From Aurantibacter sp042094015 (lineage in GTDB: Bacteria; Bacteroidota; Bacteroidia; Flavobacteriales; Flavobacteriaceae), in the NCBI RefSeq assembly GCF_042094015.1, contig NZ_JBELDZ010000003.1, positions 1 to 64,000 on the forward strand: a stretch of DNA of 64,000 nucleotides, written 5' to 3'. Below, piece by piece: positions 51,810 to 61,111 of this stretch; the stretch's first letter is position 1, and the number at the start of each line of letters is the position of its first letter. The translations under genes were made by a program, and so were the position numbers. The notes below the pieces were generated by a model. That model did not search any database, was not told the origin of the DNA, and saw nothing but the letters and a program-made list of their open reading frames with translations.

Positions 51810-51845
51810 AAAAAAAACCGTTTAAAGCAAGCTCTAAACGGTTAA
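51810..51845 (-). terminator. Intrinsic terminator of the rpsF-rpsR-rplI operon
   Basis: AACCGTTT (51816-51823) pairs with AAACGGTT (51836-51843); seven A at the left give U on the minus strand. It lies between rplI and the DUF6495 gene. Confidence 0.8.
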
Positions 51846-51871
51846 TATATGTTATAAATTTAAAAAAGAAA

Positions 51872-52324
51872 TTATTTAGCTTGTGCTACAACTTCAAATT
51901 CTAAATCTACAGTTACTTCTCTGTGTAAACGAATAACAGCTTTGTATTTACCAGTACGTTTAACTGTACCACCAATAACTGTTACGAATTTTTTCTCGAT
52001 GCTTTGACCTTCTTTTGCCATTGCTTCAACAACATCAGCATTATTTACAGAACCAAATAATTTACTACCAACACCAGTCTTAGCTGATATTTTAATATCT
52101 AATTCTTTTAATGCAGCTGCTACTTCATTAGCTTCACCAACAACTTTTGCTTCTTTATAAGCACGTTGTTTTAAGTTTTCTGCTAATACCTTTTTAGCAG
52201 AAGAAGTAGCTAAAATAGCGTGTCCTGTTGGGATTAAAAAGTTTCTACCATAACCGTTCTTAACTGTTACAACATCGTCTTTAAATCCTAAATTTTCAAC
52301 GTCTTGTTTTAATATAAGTTCCAT
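51872..52324 (-). CDS. rplI: 50S ribosomal protein L9
   Basis: 150 residues with the L9 N-terminal signature MELILKQDVENLGFKDDVVTVKNGYGRNFLIP and the usual long helix then C-terminal RNA-binding domain. It is the last gene of the rpsF-rpsR-rplI operon, 12 bp after rpsR. Length is standard. Confidence 0.97.
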   Translation of the reverse strand: MELILKQDVENLGFKDDVVTVKNGYGRNFLIPTGHAILATSSAKKVLAENLKQRAYKEAKVVGEANEVAAALKELDIKISAKTGVGSKLFGSVNNADVVEAMAKEGQSIEKKFVTVIGGTVKRTGKYKAVIRLHREVTVDLEFEVVAQAK

Positions 52325-52336
52325 AGTTATAGTTTA

Positions 52337-52633
52337 TTATTTTAATAAATCTGTTACATAAGGTAATAAAGCTAAATGACGAGCTCTTTTAACTGCTACA
52401 GACACTTTTCTTTGATACTTTAATGAAGTTCCAGTTAAACGACGAGGTAAAATTTTACCTTGTTCGTTAATAAAGCCTAATAACCAATCTGCATCCTTAT
52501 AGTCTACATATTTAATACCTGACTTTTTAAAACGACAGTATTTTTTTTGCTTATTAGTATCTATGTTTAATGGTGTAAGATATCTAATATCACCATCTTT
52601 TTTACCTTTAGCTTGTTGTTCTATAGTTGCCAT
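52337..52633 (-). CDS. rpsR: 30S ribosomal protein S18
   Basis: 98 residues with S18 hallmarks: CRFKK near residue 33, IDYKD-like segment YVDYKD, GKILPRRLTGTSLKYQRKVSVAVKRARHLALLPY (about 55-88). Slightly longer N-terminus than the 75-residue E. coli protein. Binds 16S rRNA as a heterodimer with S6, which is encoded just upstream. Confidence 0.97.
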   Translation of the reverse strand: MATIEQQAKGKKDGDIRYLTPLNIDTNKQKKYCRFKKSGIKYVDYKDADWLLGFINEQGKILPRRLTGTSLKYQRKVSVAVKRARHLALLPYVTDLLK

Positions 52634-52635
52634 AA

Positions 52636-52974
52636 TTACGCTTTTAGTTTAAGTTTAGCTCTTCTTCTTTCAGCCCAAGAAACAGCATGCTTATCTAAAG
52701 ATACTGTTAAATAACGCATAAAACGCTCATCACGTCTAAAGTCTAATTCTAAGTTTTCGATAACTTCACCATCTACTTGGTATTCAAATAAGTGATAAAA
52801 TCCACTCTTTTTGTTTTGGATCGGGTAAGCTAATTTTTTTAGTCCCCAATCTTCTTTTGCTACCATCTTTGCGCCTTTAGAAACAAGAAAATCTTCGTAT
52901 TTCTTCACTGTCTCCTTTATCTGAGTTTCAGATAAAACGGGATTTAAGATGAAAACAGTTTCATAATGATTCAT
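52636..52974 (-). CDS. rpsF: 30S ribosomal protein S6
   Basis: 112 residues, starting MNHYETVFILNPVLSE, with YPIQNKKSGFYHLFEYQ and ENLELDFRRDERFMRYL, the standard S6 pattern. First gene of the ribosomal operon, with a full -33/-7 promoter at 53007-53038. Confidence 0.97.
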   Translation of the reverse strand: MNHYETVFILNPVLSETQIKETVKKYEDFLVSKGAKMVAKEDWGLKKLAYPIQNKKSGFYHLFEYQVDGEVIENLELDFRRDERFMRYLTVSLDKHAVSWAERRRAKLKLKA

Positions 52975-53006
52975 ATAAAATCTATTTAATTTGTTAAAAA
53001 TGACTG

Positions 53007-53038
53007 CAAAAATACAAACTTTTATCTCTTAACACAAA
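53007..53038 (-). promoter_or_regulatory. Complete Bacteroidota promoter of the rpsF operon
   Basis: TTTG (53035-53038) then 20 nt then TATTTTTG (53007-53014) on the minus strand, an ideal -33/-7 pair. The leader is about 25-30 nt and holds no S6:S18-binding CCG-bulge structure that I can see. Confidence 0.75.
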
Positions 53039-53104
53039 CTTTAACTCCTAAATTTTATAATGCTTTTTTAATTTAATTAGACAAAAGTATTGGATTAAAC
53101 AATG

Positions 53105-53112
53105 TATTTTTG
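53105..53112 (+). promoter_or_regulatory. -7 box TATTTTTG upstream of the LytTR regulator
   Basis: Exact TAnnTTTG match 37 bp before the start codon. Confidence 0.5.
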
Positions 53113-53149
53113 TAAACTTGTAGGTAACCCACAAATTAAAAATTAAAAA

Positions 53150-53845
53150 ATGGTATTAAATTGCATTGTTGTTGATGATTCGGCTATCCAAAGACTTTCT
53201 TTGGTTAAATTAATTGAAAGTAATAACAATTTAAATTTAGTTGCAGAATATAAAAATGCACTAGAAGCTAAAAATGGAATAGCTAATAAAAAAATAGATC
53301 TTATTTTTTTAGATATTGAAATGCCAGTACTTAATGGTTTTGAGCTTTTAGATGCTTTAAGCAACAAGCCTCAAATTATATTTGTTACCGGAAAGTCTGA
53401 ATATGCACTTAAGGCTTTTGAATATGATGCTACAGATTATTTAAAGAAACCTATAGAAAAAGACAGATTTAATCAATCTGTTGATAAAGCAATGTCTAAT
53501 TCGAAAGGTCTTTCGGAAGACAAAACTAATGAAAGCGAACATATTTTTGTTAAAAGCAATCTAAAAAAGCGTAAAGTTTATTTAGATGAAATTAAATGGA
53601 TTGAAGCACTTGGAGATTATGTGAAAGTTGTTACAAAAGATGCTAGTTTAGTTGTTTTATCCACAATGAAAGCTTTTGAAAAAGAACTACCAGAAGATCA
53701 TTTTTTAAGAATACACAAATCTTATATTGTTAATTTGAAAAAAATTGAACGCTTTGATAGTAAACATGTAGAAATTGGGCAAGAGCTTATCCCTTTAAGT
53801 AGAAACAAAAAATCTAGCTTAGCAGAAGCTTTAAATAATCACTAA
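53150..53845 (+). CDS. LytTR-type response regulator
   Basis: 231 residues. Receiver domain (1-120): acidic Asp9-Asp10, phosphoacceptor Asp55 in FLDIEMP, conserved Thr at TGKSEY and Lys in DYLKKPI (about 100). LytTR DNA-binding domain (about 132-228): FVKSNLKKRKVYLDEIKWIEALGDYVKVVT and FLRIHKSYIVNLKKIE. LytTR regulators bind direct repeats. No histidine kinase gene lies nearby, so the partner must be elsewhere. It overlaps the end of priA by 4 bp, tail to tail. Confidence 0.93.
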   Translation: MVLNCIVVDDSAIQRLSLVKLIESNNNLNLVAEYKNALEAKNGIANKKIDLIFLDIEMPVLNGFELLDALSNKPQIIFVTGKSEYALKAFEYDATDYLKKPIEKDRFNQSVDKAMSNSKGLSEDKTNESEHIFVKSNLKKRKVYLDEIKWIEALGDYVKVVTKDASLVVLSTMKAFEKELPEDHFLRIHKSYIVNLKKIERFDSKHVEIGQELIPLSRNKKSSLAEALNNH

Positions 53846-56292
53846 TAATTATCTACATTAATAATTAATCTAACCGATTTAAATTCGCCAATAGCTTCAA
53901 AACTACTTTTAATTTTATAGATAGCTTCTTTTGTTTTAGCCAGGCTTTGATTTTGTGGAATCTTAACTAAGACATTTTTTAAATACATATTTCTAACTCT
54001 TGAAACTGCTGGGAATTCTGGCCCAAGTATATATTGTTTAAATGTTTGTCTTAATGCTTTTGCAAACCAGTCGCTTGCAACTTCTACTTTATTATAATCT
54101 CTATGTTTAAAAGTTATTTTTAATAATTTAAAAAACGGTGGATATTTAAAATCGTAGCGCTCTTGTAGTTGCTCATTAAACATTTTAGAGTAACTATTTT
54201 CTGATACTTGTTGTAATATTTTATGATATGGATTAAAGGTTTGAATTAAAACTTTACCTCTAACACCTGTTCTTCCTGCTCTACCTGAAACTTGCTGGAT
54301 CAATTGAAAACTACGCTCGTGAGCTCTAAAATCAGGAAAATTAAGCATATTATCAGCATTCATAATACCAACCAATTTTACATTTCTAAAATCTAGACCT
54401 TTAGTTAACATTTGCGTACCTACTAATATTTGAACTTCTTGTTGCTCAAAAGCCGTTATAATTTTTTCGTAACCATATTTACCTCGCGTAGTATCTAAAT
54501 CCATACGCGCAACTTTATAGTTTGGAAACAGCAACTTCACTTCTTCTTCTATTTGTTCTGTTCCAAACCCTTTAGAATCTAAAGAAGAGCTTTTGCAAGC
54601 CATACATTTTTCTAGCATTGCCATTGTATAACTACAATAGTGACAACGTAATTGTTTACGATATTGATGATAAGTTAGACTAACATCGCAATTTGGACAT
54701 TGTGGCGCTTCTCCACATGTAGTACATTCTATTATAGGCGCAAAACCTCTACGGTTTTGAAATAAAATAATCTGTAAGTCCTGCTCTAAAGTCTCTTGCA
54801 TTTCTAGAATTAACCTATCGCTAAAATGGCCTTTCATAAGCTTACGCTTATGTTTATCCTTAACATCTATTAATTCTATTTCTGGCATTAAGACGTTATT
54901 GTAACGTTTTTTTAATGTTACTAATCCGTACTTATTTTGCTTTGCATTATTATAACTTTCTAAACTTGGAGTAGCACTTCCTAAAAGTATTTTAGCACTA
55001 AATTGATGCGCTAAAACAACAGCTGAATCTCTTGCGTGATACCTTGGAGCTGGATCAAATTGTTTATAGGATTGTTCATGTTCTTCATCTACTATAATTA
55101 GACCTAACTTATTGAATGGTAAAAAAACACTAGATCTAGCGCCTAAAATAACTTGAGCGCTTTCAGAGTTATGTAAAACGTTATTATAAACCTCAACACG
55201 TTCGTTTAAGGTATATTTTGAATGAAATACTGCAAGTTTATCACCAAAATATTTTTTTAACCTGTTTACTAATTGTGTTGTTAATGCTATTTCTGGTAAT
55301 AAATACAAAACTTGCTCTCCTTTCTGCAAAGCCTCTTCTATAAGTTTTACATAAACTTCCGTTTTTCCTGAAGATGTAACACCATAAAATAATACAACAC
55401 TTTTAGTTTTAAATTCTGATTCTATTTGAGTTAATGCAGTTGTTTGATCTTCACTTAAAATCTTTAACTCTTCTGTCTCGTTAGAATAATTAATTCTATC
55501 CGTTTGAATAAAGTATTCTTCTAAAATAGATTTATCTATTAATGTTTTTATGATTGAACTACTTGCTTGACTTTCTGCAACTAATGCTTCTACCTTAATA
55601 GGTTCTTTAGATTTAGACTGCATCATAAACAAAGTCATTACCACTTGCTTTTGCTTTGGTGCACGACTAAGCTCTTCTAAAGTAAGTTGTAATTGATTTT
55701 CTTTTAAATGATTTGAATGGAGTTTTATATATCTAACCAATTTTGGCTTATATTTTTCGTAAATCTCCTCATCTAACTTAATCACTTCTTTTTCTACCAG
55801 TTTTTTAATTACCGGAAGTACATTTTTTTTATTTAAAATAGAGGATAATTCATGTATCTTTAAAGTAGATTGATGCTGAAGTGCTTCGAGAACCAAATAT
55901 TCATCATCTGTAAAATTTGAAGCACTTAAAAGACTACCATGATTTTTAGTTATAAATGTTTCACTTTCTAACATAAATGCACTAGGCAAAGCTGCACGCA
56001 TAACATCTCCTAAGGTACACATATAATAACTTGAAATCCAAGCCCAAAATTTTAATTGTTGTTCTAAAACTATTGGCGACTCATCTAAGATTTGATGAAT
56101 TTCTTTAGCTTCATAAACTAAAGGTTTTGTAGTATGAATATTAACAACAATTGCTGTGTAAATTTTAGTTTTACCAAACGGCACAGCAACACGCATTCCT
56201 ACTTTTAAAAAGTTAGATTCTGCTTCAGTAATACTATATGTAAATAGTTTTTCTAAAGGAATTGGTAAAATAACGTCTATATAATAAAGCAC
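53842..56292 (-). CDS. priA: Primosomal replication restart helicase PriA
   Basis: 816 residues, GTG start. N-terminal DNA-binding domain, then helicase core with Walker A GVTSSGKTEVY (about 304-314), DEEH box VDEEHEQSYK and C-terminal GRAGR. Between the helicase lobes are eight zinc-binding cysteines (CTTCGEAPQCPNC, CHYCS, CMAC). It reloads replication forks after collapse. Start placement on GTG gives the usual LYYIDVILPIPLEK N-terminus. Confidence 0.96.
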   Translation of the reverse strand: MLYYIDVILPIPLEKLFTYSITEAESNFLKVGMRVAVPFGKTKIYTAIVVNIHTTKPLVYEAKEIHQILDESPIVLEQQLKFWAWISSYYMCTLGDVMRAALPSAFMLESETFITKNHGSLLSASNFTDDEYLVLEALQHQSTLKIHELSSILNKKNVLPVIKKLVEKEVIKLDEEIYEKYKPKLVRYIKLHSNHLKENQLQLTLEELSRAPKQKQVVMTLFMMQSKSKEPIKVEALVAESQASSSIIKTLIDKSILEEYFIQTDRINYSNETEELKILSEDQTTALTQIESEFKTKSVVLFYGVTSSGKTEVYVKLIEEALQKGEQVLYLLPEIALTTQLVNRLKKYFGDKLAVFHSKYTLNERVEVYNNVLHNSESAQVILGARSSVFLPFNKLGLIIVDEEHEQSYKQFDPAPRYHARDSAVVLAHQFSAKILLGSATPSLESYNNAKQNKYGLVTLKKRYNNVLMPEIELIDVKDKHKRKLMKGHFSDRLILEMQETLEQDLQIILFQNRRGFAPIIECTTCGEAPQCPNCDVSLTYHQYRKQLRCHYCSYTMAMLEKCMACKSSSLDSKGFGTEQIEEEVKLLFPNYKVARMDLDTTRGKYGYEKIITAFEQQEVQILVGTQMLTKGLDFRNVKLVGIMNADNMLNFPDFRAHERSFQLIQQVSGRAGRTGVRGKVLIQTFNPYHKILQQVSENSYSKMFNEQLQERYDFKYPPFFKLLKITFKHRDYNKVEVASDWFAKALRQTFKQYILGPEFPAVSRVRNMYLKNVLVKIPQNQSLAKTKEAIYKIKSSFEAIGEFKSVRLIINVDNY

Positions 56293-56317
56293 TTATTGTA
56301 TTTTAAAATTAAGAACC

Positions 56318-56728
56318 CTAAACGCGTTCCCAATATTGTGTAGAGTACAAAAACGATAAATAACCTCTAACTTCTAATGTATTATCATTTTCTAAGGTAA
56401 TTCTACATTTAAATTTTTCGCCGTGTTCTGGGTCAAAAATGGTCCCATTACGATAGTACTCACCATCTTTCTCCATCTCTTTTATTAAAACTAACCCTAA
56501 AATAGGCTGATCTTTTTCAGAACCTTCACATTTTACACAAAGCGCTTCTTTATCTTCTTCAACTAAAATCTCAATAATCTTACCGTAAATCTTATCCTTT
56601 TCTTGATAAATTTCAACAATACATTTCTCTGTACCATTTTTATCTATGGTTTTCCATTTACCAAGAATACTTTGACTATTGGCAAACTGACTAATTAGAA
56701 ACAAACATATTATTAATGTTACTCTCAT
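56318..56728 (-). CDS. DUF2147 secreted protein
   Basis: 136 residues with a signal peptide (MRVTLIICLFLISQFANSQ). Mature part SILGKWKTIDKNGTEKCIVEIYQEKDKIYGKI and the final YLSFLYSTQYWERV are the DUF2147 lipocalin-like family pattern. Periplasmic, ligand unknown. Its start overlaps the stop of the YihY gene (TAATG), so the two are translationally coupled. Confidence 0.87.
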   Translation of the reverse strand: MRVTLIICLFLISQFANSQSILGKWKTIDKNGTEKCIVEIYQEKDKIYGKIIEILVEEDKEALCVKCEGSEKDQPILGLVLIKEMEKDGEYYRNGTIFDPEHGEKFKCRITLENDNTLEVRGYLSFLYSTQYWERV

Positions 56729-57663
56729 TATTCTTTACGGTTTTTAATGAAACTTATAGACATATTTAATTCAAATCCTAAAATTAAAATATTTGCATTA
56801 AGCCATAAGTAAACTAATAAAATTAACAAAGCACCAATAGAACCGTAAAGTTCGTTGTATTTAGAGAAATTCTCGATATAAACACCAAAAAGGAAAGACG
56901 TTAACATTGTTAAAACTGTAGTTAGCAAAGCTCCTACAGAAAAAAATTTAGTTATTTTACCTTCTTTTGTTCCAAAATAATATAGTGTAGATGTTGCTAA
57001 ATAAACCATTAACACAAAAAAACCATAAGTTGCAGCTGTTACCCAAAAATTTGATTGTCGTTTATGTAAATAACCATAAGTTTCTAAATTTTCTATTACA
57101 TATATATTAAAATAACCTAAAAAGGCTACAGTTAGTATTAATAAAAACGCAAGAATAATTGCTACACCAAGTGCATATAGATACTGACGAATAAAATTAC
57201 GTTTAAGTTGCTCATGATACGATTTTTCAAATCCTGCAAAAACAGCATTTACACCATTTGTCATTAAAAAAATAGACACCACAAAAACAGAAGAAATTAA
57301 ACCTACGCTTCCATTATTATCTTCAAGATTTTTAAAAATTGCCTCATCAAAAAAATCGGATGTAGTTGGTGGCAAAAACGATTCTAGAAACACCAAAAAA
57401 TCTTCTCTAAATCCATTTATAGGAATATATGGAATAACAACTATTATAAATAATAAAAAAGGAAACAATGCCATAAAAAAACTATAAGCAATTGCACTTG
57501 CTCTAGCAGTAACTGCACCTTTAGCTATTCCTGTTATATATAAAACAAGTAAATCGTATAAAGATAAACCCTCTATGTTTTTTGGTTTTATAGCAGACAA
57601 ACCTCTCACTATTAAATTTACTAGTGGTATTTTTAAAAGAAAGATTTTTAAATCAAAACTCAT
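56728..57663 (-). CDS. YihY/BrkB-family membrane protein
   Basis: 311 residues with about six hydrophobic segments. Signature ASAIAYSFFMALFPFLLFIIVV (about 58-79) and LLILLVYLWLNANILILGFELN near the C-terminus match YihY/BrkB (once misannotated ribonuclease BN). Inner-membrane protein; precise role is not established. It forms a coupled operon with nadC (4-bp gap upstream) and the DUF2147 gene. Confidence 0.88.
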   Translation of the reverse strand: MSFDLKIFLLKIPLVNLIVRGLSAIKPKNIEGLSLYDLLVLYITGIAKGAVTARASAIAYSFFMALFPFLLFIIVVIPYIPINGFREDFLVFLESFLPPTTSDFFDEAIFKNLEDNNGSVGLISSVFVVSIFLMTNGVNAVFAGFEKSYHEQLKRNFIRQYLYALGVAIILAFLLILTVAFLGYFNIYVIENLETYGYLHKRQSNFWVTAATYGFFVLMVYLATSTLYYFGTKEGKITKFFSVGALLTTVLTMLTSFLFGVYIENFSKYNELYGSIGALLILLVYLWLNANILILGFELNMSISFIKNRKE

Positions 57664-57667
57664 TTAT

Positions 57668-58528
57668 TTAATTAACTGCTTTTAAACTTAAGTCCAAATT
57701 ATATACAGAATGTGTTAATGCTCCAGAAGAAATATAATCTACACCACAAAGTGCATAATCTCTAATAGTTTTTTCGTTAATTCCACCAGAACTTTCTGTA
57801 AGACATTTATCTCCAATTAATTTTACTGCAGTTTTTGTGTCTTCGTAATTAAAATTATCTATTAATATTCTATAAACGCCATCGGTTTTTAAAATTTCTT
57901 TGATTTCATTTAAATCTCTAGCTTCTACTATAATTTTTAAATCACGGTTAGTAGCTTTTAAATACGCTTTTGTTTTTTCTATTGCTTGTGTAATTCCTCC
58001 TGCAAAATCTATATGATTATCTTTTAGCATAATCATATCATACAAAGCAAATCTGTGATTTTCTCCACCACCAATTTTTACAGCCCATTTTTCTAGAGCT
58101 CTAATTCCTGGTGTGGTTTTACGTGTATCTAAAATTTTTGTTCCTGTTCCTTTTAACAAATCAACAAAAAATGCTGTTTTAGTAGCAATAGCACTCATAC
58201 GTTGCATAGCGTTTAATACCAATCTTTCAGCTTTTAATATAGATTGAGAACTTCCTGAAACATAAAAAGCAATATCCCCATATTTCACAGTATCTCCATC
58301 GTTAATTAAAGTTTCTACTTCTAAATTAGCATCTACATACTGAAAAACTTCTTTAGCAAATTCTATACCTGCAATTGTACCTTCGTCTTTAACTAATAAT
58401 TTAGCTTTTCCTGATACAGATTCTGGAATACAAGATAATGAGCTATGATCTCCATCTCCTACATCTTCTCTAATGGCATTTGCTATTATTAATTCTAATT
58501 CTGTATTAAATTGTTCTTTAGAAATCAT
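57668..58528 (-). CDS. nadC: Nicotinate-nucleotide pyrophosphorylase (quinolinate phosphoribosyltransferase)
   Basis: 286 residues. Conserved ERLVLNAMQRMSAIAT (about 101-116), DTRKTTPGIRALEKWAVKIGGGENHRFALYDMIMLKDNH (about 138-176) with the quinolinate and PRPP-binding Arg/Lys/His residues, and SSGGINEKTIRDYA near 244. Catalyses formation of nicotinate mononucleotide in de novo NAD synthesis. First gene of the nadC-yihY-DUF2147 operon; other nad genes are not in this window. Confidence 0.96.
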   Translation of the reverse strand: MISKEQFNTELELIIANAIREDVGDGDHSSLSCIPESVSGKAKLLVKDEGTIAGIEFAKEVFQYVDANLEVETLINDGDTVKYGDIAFYVSGSSQSILKAERLVLNAMQRMSAIATKTAFFVDLLKGTGTKILDTRKTTPGIRALEKWAVKIGGGENHRFALYDMIMLKDNHIDFAGGITQAIEKTKAYLKATNRDLKIIVEARDLNEIKEILKTDGVYRILIDNFNYEDTKTAVKLIGDKCLTESSGGINEKTIRDYALCGVDYISSGALTHSVYNLDLSLKAVN

Positions 58529-58606
58529 TGGTAAAAATTGTTTCAGCTAAGTTAAGGATTGCATTTAAAAATATGGAATAATTAATTTTCAAATTTTAAA
58601 AAGTTT

Positions 58607-58614
58607 TACATTTG
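58607..58614 (+). promoter_or_regulatory. -7 box TACATTTG only 6 bp before rlmH
   Basis: Exact TAnnTTTG element ending at 58614, with the rlmH ATG at 58621. A normal start site would give a leaderless transcript. Confidence 0.5.
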
Positions 58615-58620
58615 TAACTT

Positions 58621-59094
58621 ATGACCATAAAACTACTTACTATAGGGAAAACAGATAATTCACATCTGGAAACCTTGATGAACGATTATCAAAGTCGATT
58701 AAATCATTATATAAAATTTCAGTTAGAAGTTATTCCTGATTTAAAAAAAGCAAAACATCTAAGCGAAGACCAACAAAAACAAAAAGAAGGCGAACTTATT
58801 TTAAACAAATTAAAACCAACTGATGCTTTAGTTCTATTAGATGAAAACGGTAAACAGTTTGATTCTGTAGGATTTTCTAAATATCTACAAAAACATATGA
58901 ATTCTGGTATTAAACAATTGGTTTTAGTTATTGGTGGACCATATGGTTTTTCTAAAGATGTTTACCAAAAAGCACAAGGAAAAATAAGTCTATCTAAAAT
59001 GACGTTTTCTCATCAAATGGTGCGTTTATTTGTAATAGAACAATTGTATAGAGGATTTACAATTTTAAAGAATGAACCTTATCATCATAGATAG
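58621..59094 (+). CDS. rlmH: 23S rRNA pseudouridine-1915 N3 methyltransferase
   Basis: 157 residues, SPOUT fold with C-terminal knot: VLVIGGPYGFSKDVYQKAQGKISLSKMTFSHQMVRLFVIEQLYRG (about 100-145), the RlmH signature. Methylates pseudouridine 1915 in 23S rRNA. Full length. Possibly leaderless mRNA because of the -7 box position. 26 bp before the RdgB gene. Confidence 0.96.
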   Translation: MTIKLLTIGKTDNSHLETLMNDYQSRLNHYIKFQLEVIPDLKKAKHLSEDQQKQKEGELILNKLKPTDALVLLDENGKQFDSVGFSKYLQKHMNSGIKQLVLVIGGPYGFSKDVYQKAQGKISLSKMTFSHQMVRLFVIEQLYRGFTILKNEPYHHR

Positions 59095-59120
59095 ATTTAA
59101 TTAATAGTAATAGATATTAT

Positions 59121-59699
59121 ATGAAACTCGTATTCGCTACAAATAATCAAAATAAAATAAACGAAATTCAAGGTTTAATTCCAGATTCTATAACTGTTTT
59201 AAGTTTAGAAGATATTGGCTGTTTAGAAGATATTCCAGAAACACAATCTACCATAAAAGGAAATGCTTCACAAAAAGCAACTTACGTTAAAGACAACTAC
59301 GGTTACAACTGTTTTGCAGATGATACTGGTTTAGAGGTTGAAAGCTTAAATAACGAACCTGGTGTTTTTAGCGCACGATATGCTGGCGAGAAAAGAGATG
59401 CGAACGATAATATGAAGCTGCTTCTTAAAAACCTAGAAAATCAATCAAATAGAAACGCACAGTTTAAAACTGTAATAGCTTTACAAATAGAAGATAAATC
59501 GAATACTTTTGAAGGTATTTGCAAAGGTGAAATAACAACAAAAAAACAAGGCAAAAAAGGATTTGGTTATGATCCCATTTTTAAACCAAACAACTACAAC
59601 AAAACTTTTGCTGAGATGGATTTAGATTTAAAAAATAAAATTGGACATAGAGGAAAAGCAGTTCTATTATTGGTAAATTACCTAAATAACATAATTTAG
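59121..59699 (+). CDS. rdgB: Non-canonical purine NTP diphosphatase (RdgB/Ham1)
   Basis: 192 residues. Starts MKLVFATNNQNKINEIQ (nucleotide-binding SxN-K-like motif), with CFADDTGLEVESLNNEPGVFSARYAG (about 64-89) and GKKGFGYDPIF (about 150-160), standard for the ITPase/Ham1 family that removes ITP, XTP and dITP from the pool. Convergent with the haemolysin III gene, overlapping its end by 18 bp (59682-59699). Confidence 0.94.
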   Translation: MKLVFATNNQNKINEIQGLIPDSITVLSLEDIGCLEDIPETQSTIKGNASQKATYVKDNYGYNCFADDTGLEVESLNNEPGVFSARYAGEKRDANDNMKLLLKNLENQSNRNAQFKTVIALQIEDKSNTFEGICKGEITTKKQGKKGFGYDPIFKPNNYNKTFAEMDLDLKNKIGHRGKAVLLLVNYLNNII

Positions 59700-60308
59700 T
59701 ATCATTAAAAAGTGACTAATTGCTCCTGCTAATACAAAGAAATGCCAAATAACATGGTTATAAGGAATTTTCTCTACTGCGTAAAATATAACACCAACTG
59801 TATAAAAGAATCCACCAGTAAATAATAAATAAATTCCGTTTGGCTCTACAATAGTTTTAAGCGCTTCAAAATCTAAAACAATAAGCCAACCCATTGCAAC
59901 ATACAAAACTGTAGAGATAGCATTAAATTTTCCTGTAAAAAAAAGTTTTAAAATAACTCCAAATAAAGCTATTACCCAAACTAAGCCTAATAACATTAAA
60001 CCTTTACTTTGTAATAAAGAGATTAATACAATTGGTGTATAAGTTCCTGCAATTAATATATAAATGCTAATATGATCTAATATTCTAAATTTGTGTTTTA
60101 AATCTGGAGTGGAAACAGAATGATAAACTGTTGAAGAAGTAAACAATATAATTATAGATAATCCGTAAACAACAATACTAACAATACTAAATTCTGATTT
60201 ATATGAATTTTGAAGTAACAATAATATAATGCCAATAACACCTAAAAAAGCACCAATTCCGTGAGAAAAAGCATTAAGACGTTCTTCTAATTTACTTTGT
60301 ACTTTCAT
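59682..60308 (-). CDS. Haemolysin III / YqfA-family membrane protein
   Basis: I choose the ATG at 60308 (MKVQSKLEERLNAFSHG, 208 residues); an upstream extension to 60353 would overlap the DUF4294 gene further and lacks the family's start. About seven hydrophobic segments. Conserved HG near the start (NAFSHGIGAFLG) and YHSVST, HIS and HVIWHFFVLAGAISH motifs match the PAQR/haemolysin III family, whose histidines bind zinc. Role in bacteria is unclear, not necessarily haemolytic. Confidence 0.88.
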   Translation of the reverse strand: MKVQSKLEERLNAFSHGIGAFLGVIGIILLLLQNSYKSEFSIVSIVVYGLSIIILFTSSTVYHSVSTPDLKHKFRILDHISIYILIAGTYTPIVLISLLQSKGLMLLGLVWVIALFGVILKLFFTGKFNAISTVLYVAMGWLIVLDFEALKTIVEPNGIYLLFTGGFFYTVGVIFYAVEKIPYNHVIWHFFVLAGAISHFLMILNYVI

Positions 60309-60981
60309 TTGGTTTCTTTTTAGACCATTTTTTATGAGCTTCAAAAAAATCAAAATCTAAAGCTGTTTTTAACCCTTCTATTTTACTAATTTCAAAATTA
60401 CGCAACAAGATGTCTTCAATTAAATAATCTTCTTCATTCTTTAAAGGATTGTAAGCTTCTTTTAAAGAAATATTAAACATACTTGCAGTAGAATTATACC
60501 AAAATGCACGCCATCCATTCCTTAGGTTTTTAATCAATTCAAAAGTTGTAGTTCCTGTTTGTCTATGGATTAACTTTACTAAAATCTGACCTTCGGTACG
60601 TGTTAGTTTTTTCAATTCTGCAGAAAATTCTTCTTCTATATATTTTTGAATTTTTCTAGAATAAGCTTTCTTATCGCTATTTCTTTTCAATAACTTTAAA
60701 CGTTCGTTTAATGTCTGTAATCGTTCTGCGGCTAAATTGGCATAAGGATAAACTTTTAATGTTTTTCGTCTTAAAATTAAATAGCGTCTTCTAGCTAAAT
60801 TATCTTTAAATTTTAGCTTAGGTAACAATTCAACTTCCTTAAGTTCTATTTGATTAGTAAAAAGCGAATCGCCTTCAATTTTAATTAAATGTTCTGAAAT
60901 AGAATCTGTTACAGTTGATTTTTCTTCTTGCGAAAACAAAAAGAATGGAAAACAGACAAAAAGGAATAACTTAAATTTCAT
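60292..60981 (-). CDS. DUF4294 secreted protein
   Basis: Start chosen at the ATG 60981 (MKFKLFLFVCFPFFLFSQ, signal peptide to about residue 18), giving 229 residues; a TTG three codons upstream is less likely. Mature part is basic and helical, with RRYLILRRKTLKVYPYANLAAERLQTL and LIHRQTGTTTFELIKNLRNGWRAFWYN, the DUF4294 family pattern of Bacteroidota. Periplasmic, function unknown. It overlaps the haemolysin III gene by 17 bp, so they are probably co-transcribed. Confidence 0.85.
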   Translation of the reverse strand: MKFKLFLFVCFPFFLFSQEEKSTVTDSISEHLIKIEGDSLFTNQIELKEVELLPKLKFKDNLARRRYLILRRKTLKVYPYANLAAERLQTLNERLKLLKRNSDKKAYSRKIQKYIEEEFSAELKKLTRTEGQILVKLIHRQTGTTTFELIKNLRNGWRAFWYNSTASMFNISLKEAYNPLKNEEDYLIEDILLRNFEISKIEGLKTALDFDFFEAHKKWSKKKPNESTK

Positions 60982-61111
60982 AAAACACAAACAACTAAAA
61001 TTATTCCAAAGTATGTATTCTTCAAAATAATAAGATAAAATTACGAATTAAACCACATTGTCTTATTAATTAAATGTGAATATTCTTATTTTAGTGAAAA
61101 ATTATAATAAA

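Noticed and set aside
52975..53006. S6:S18-binding leader motif upstream of rpsF
   Set aside because: The leader is only about 30 nt and lacks the CCG-bulge stem structure of that motif.
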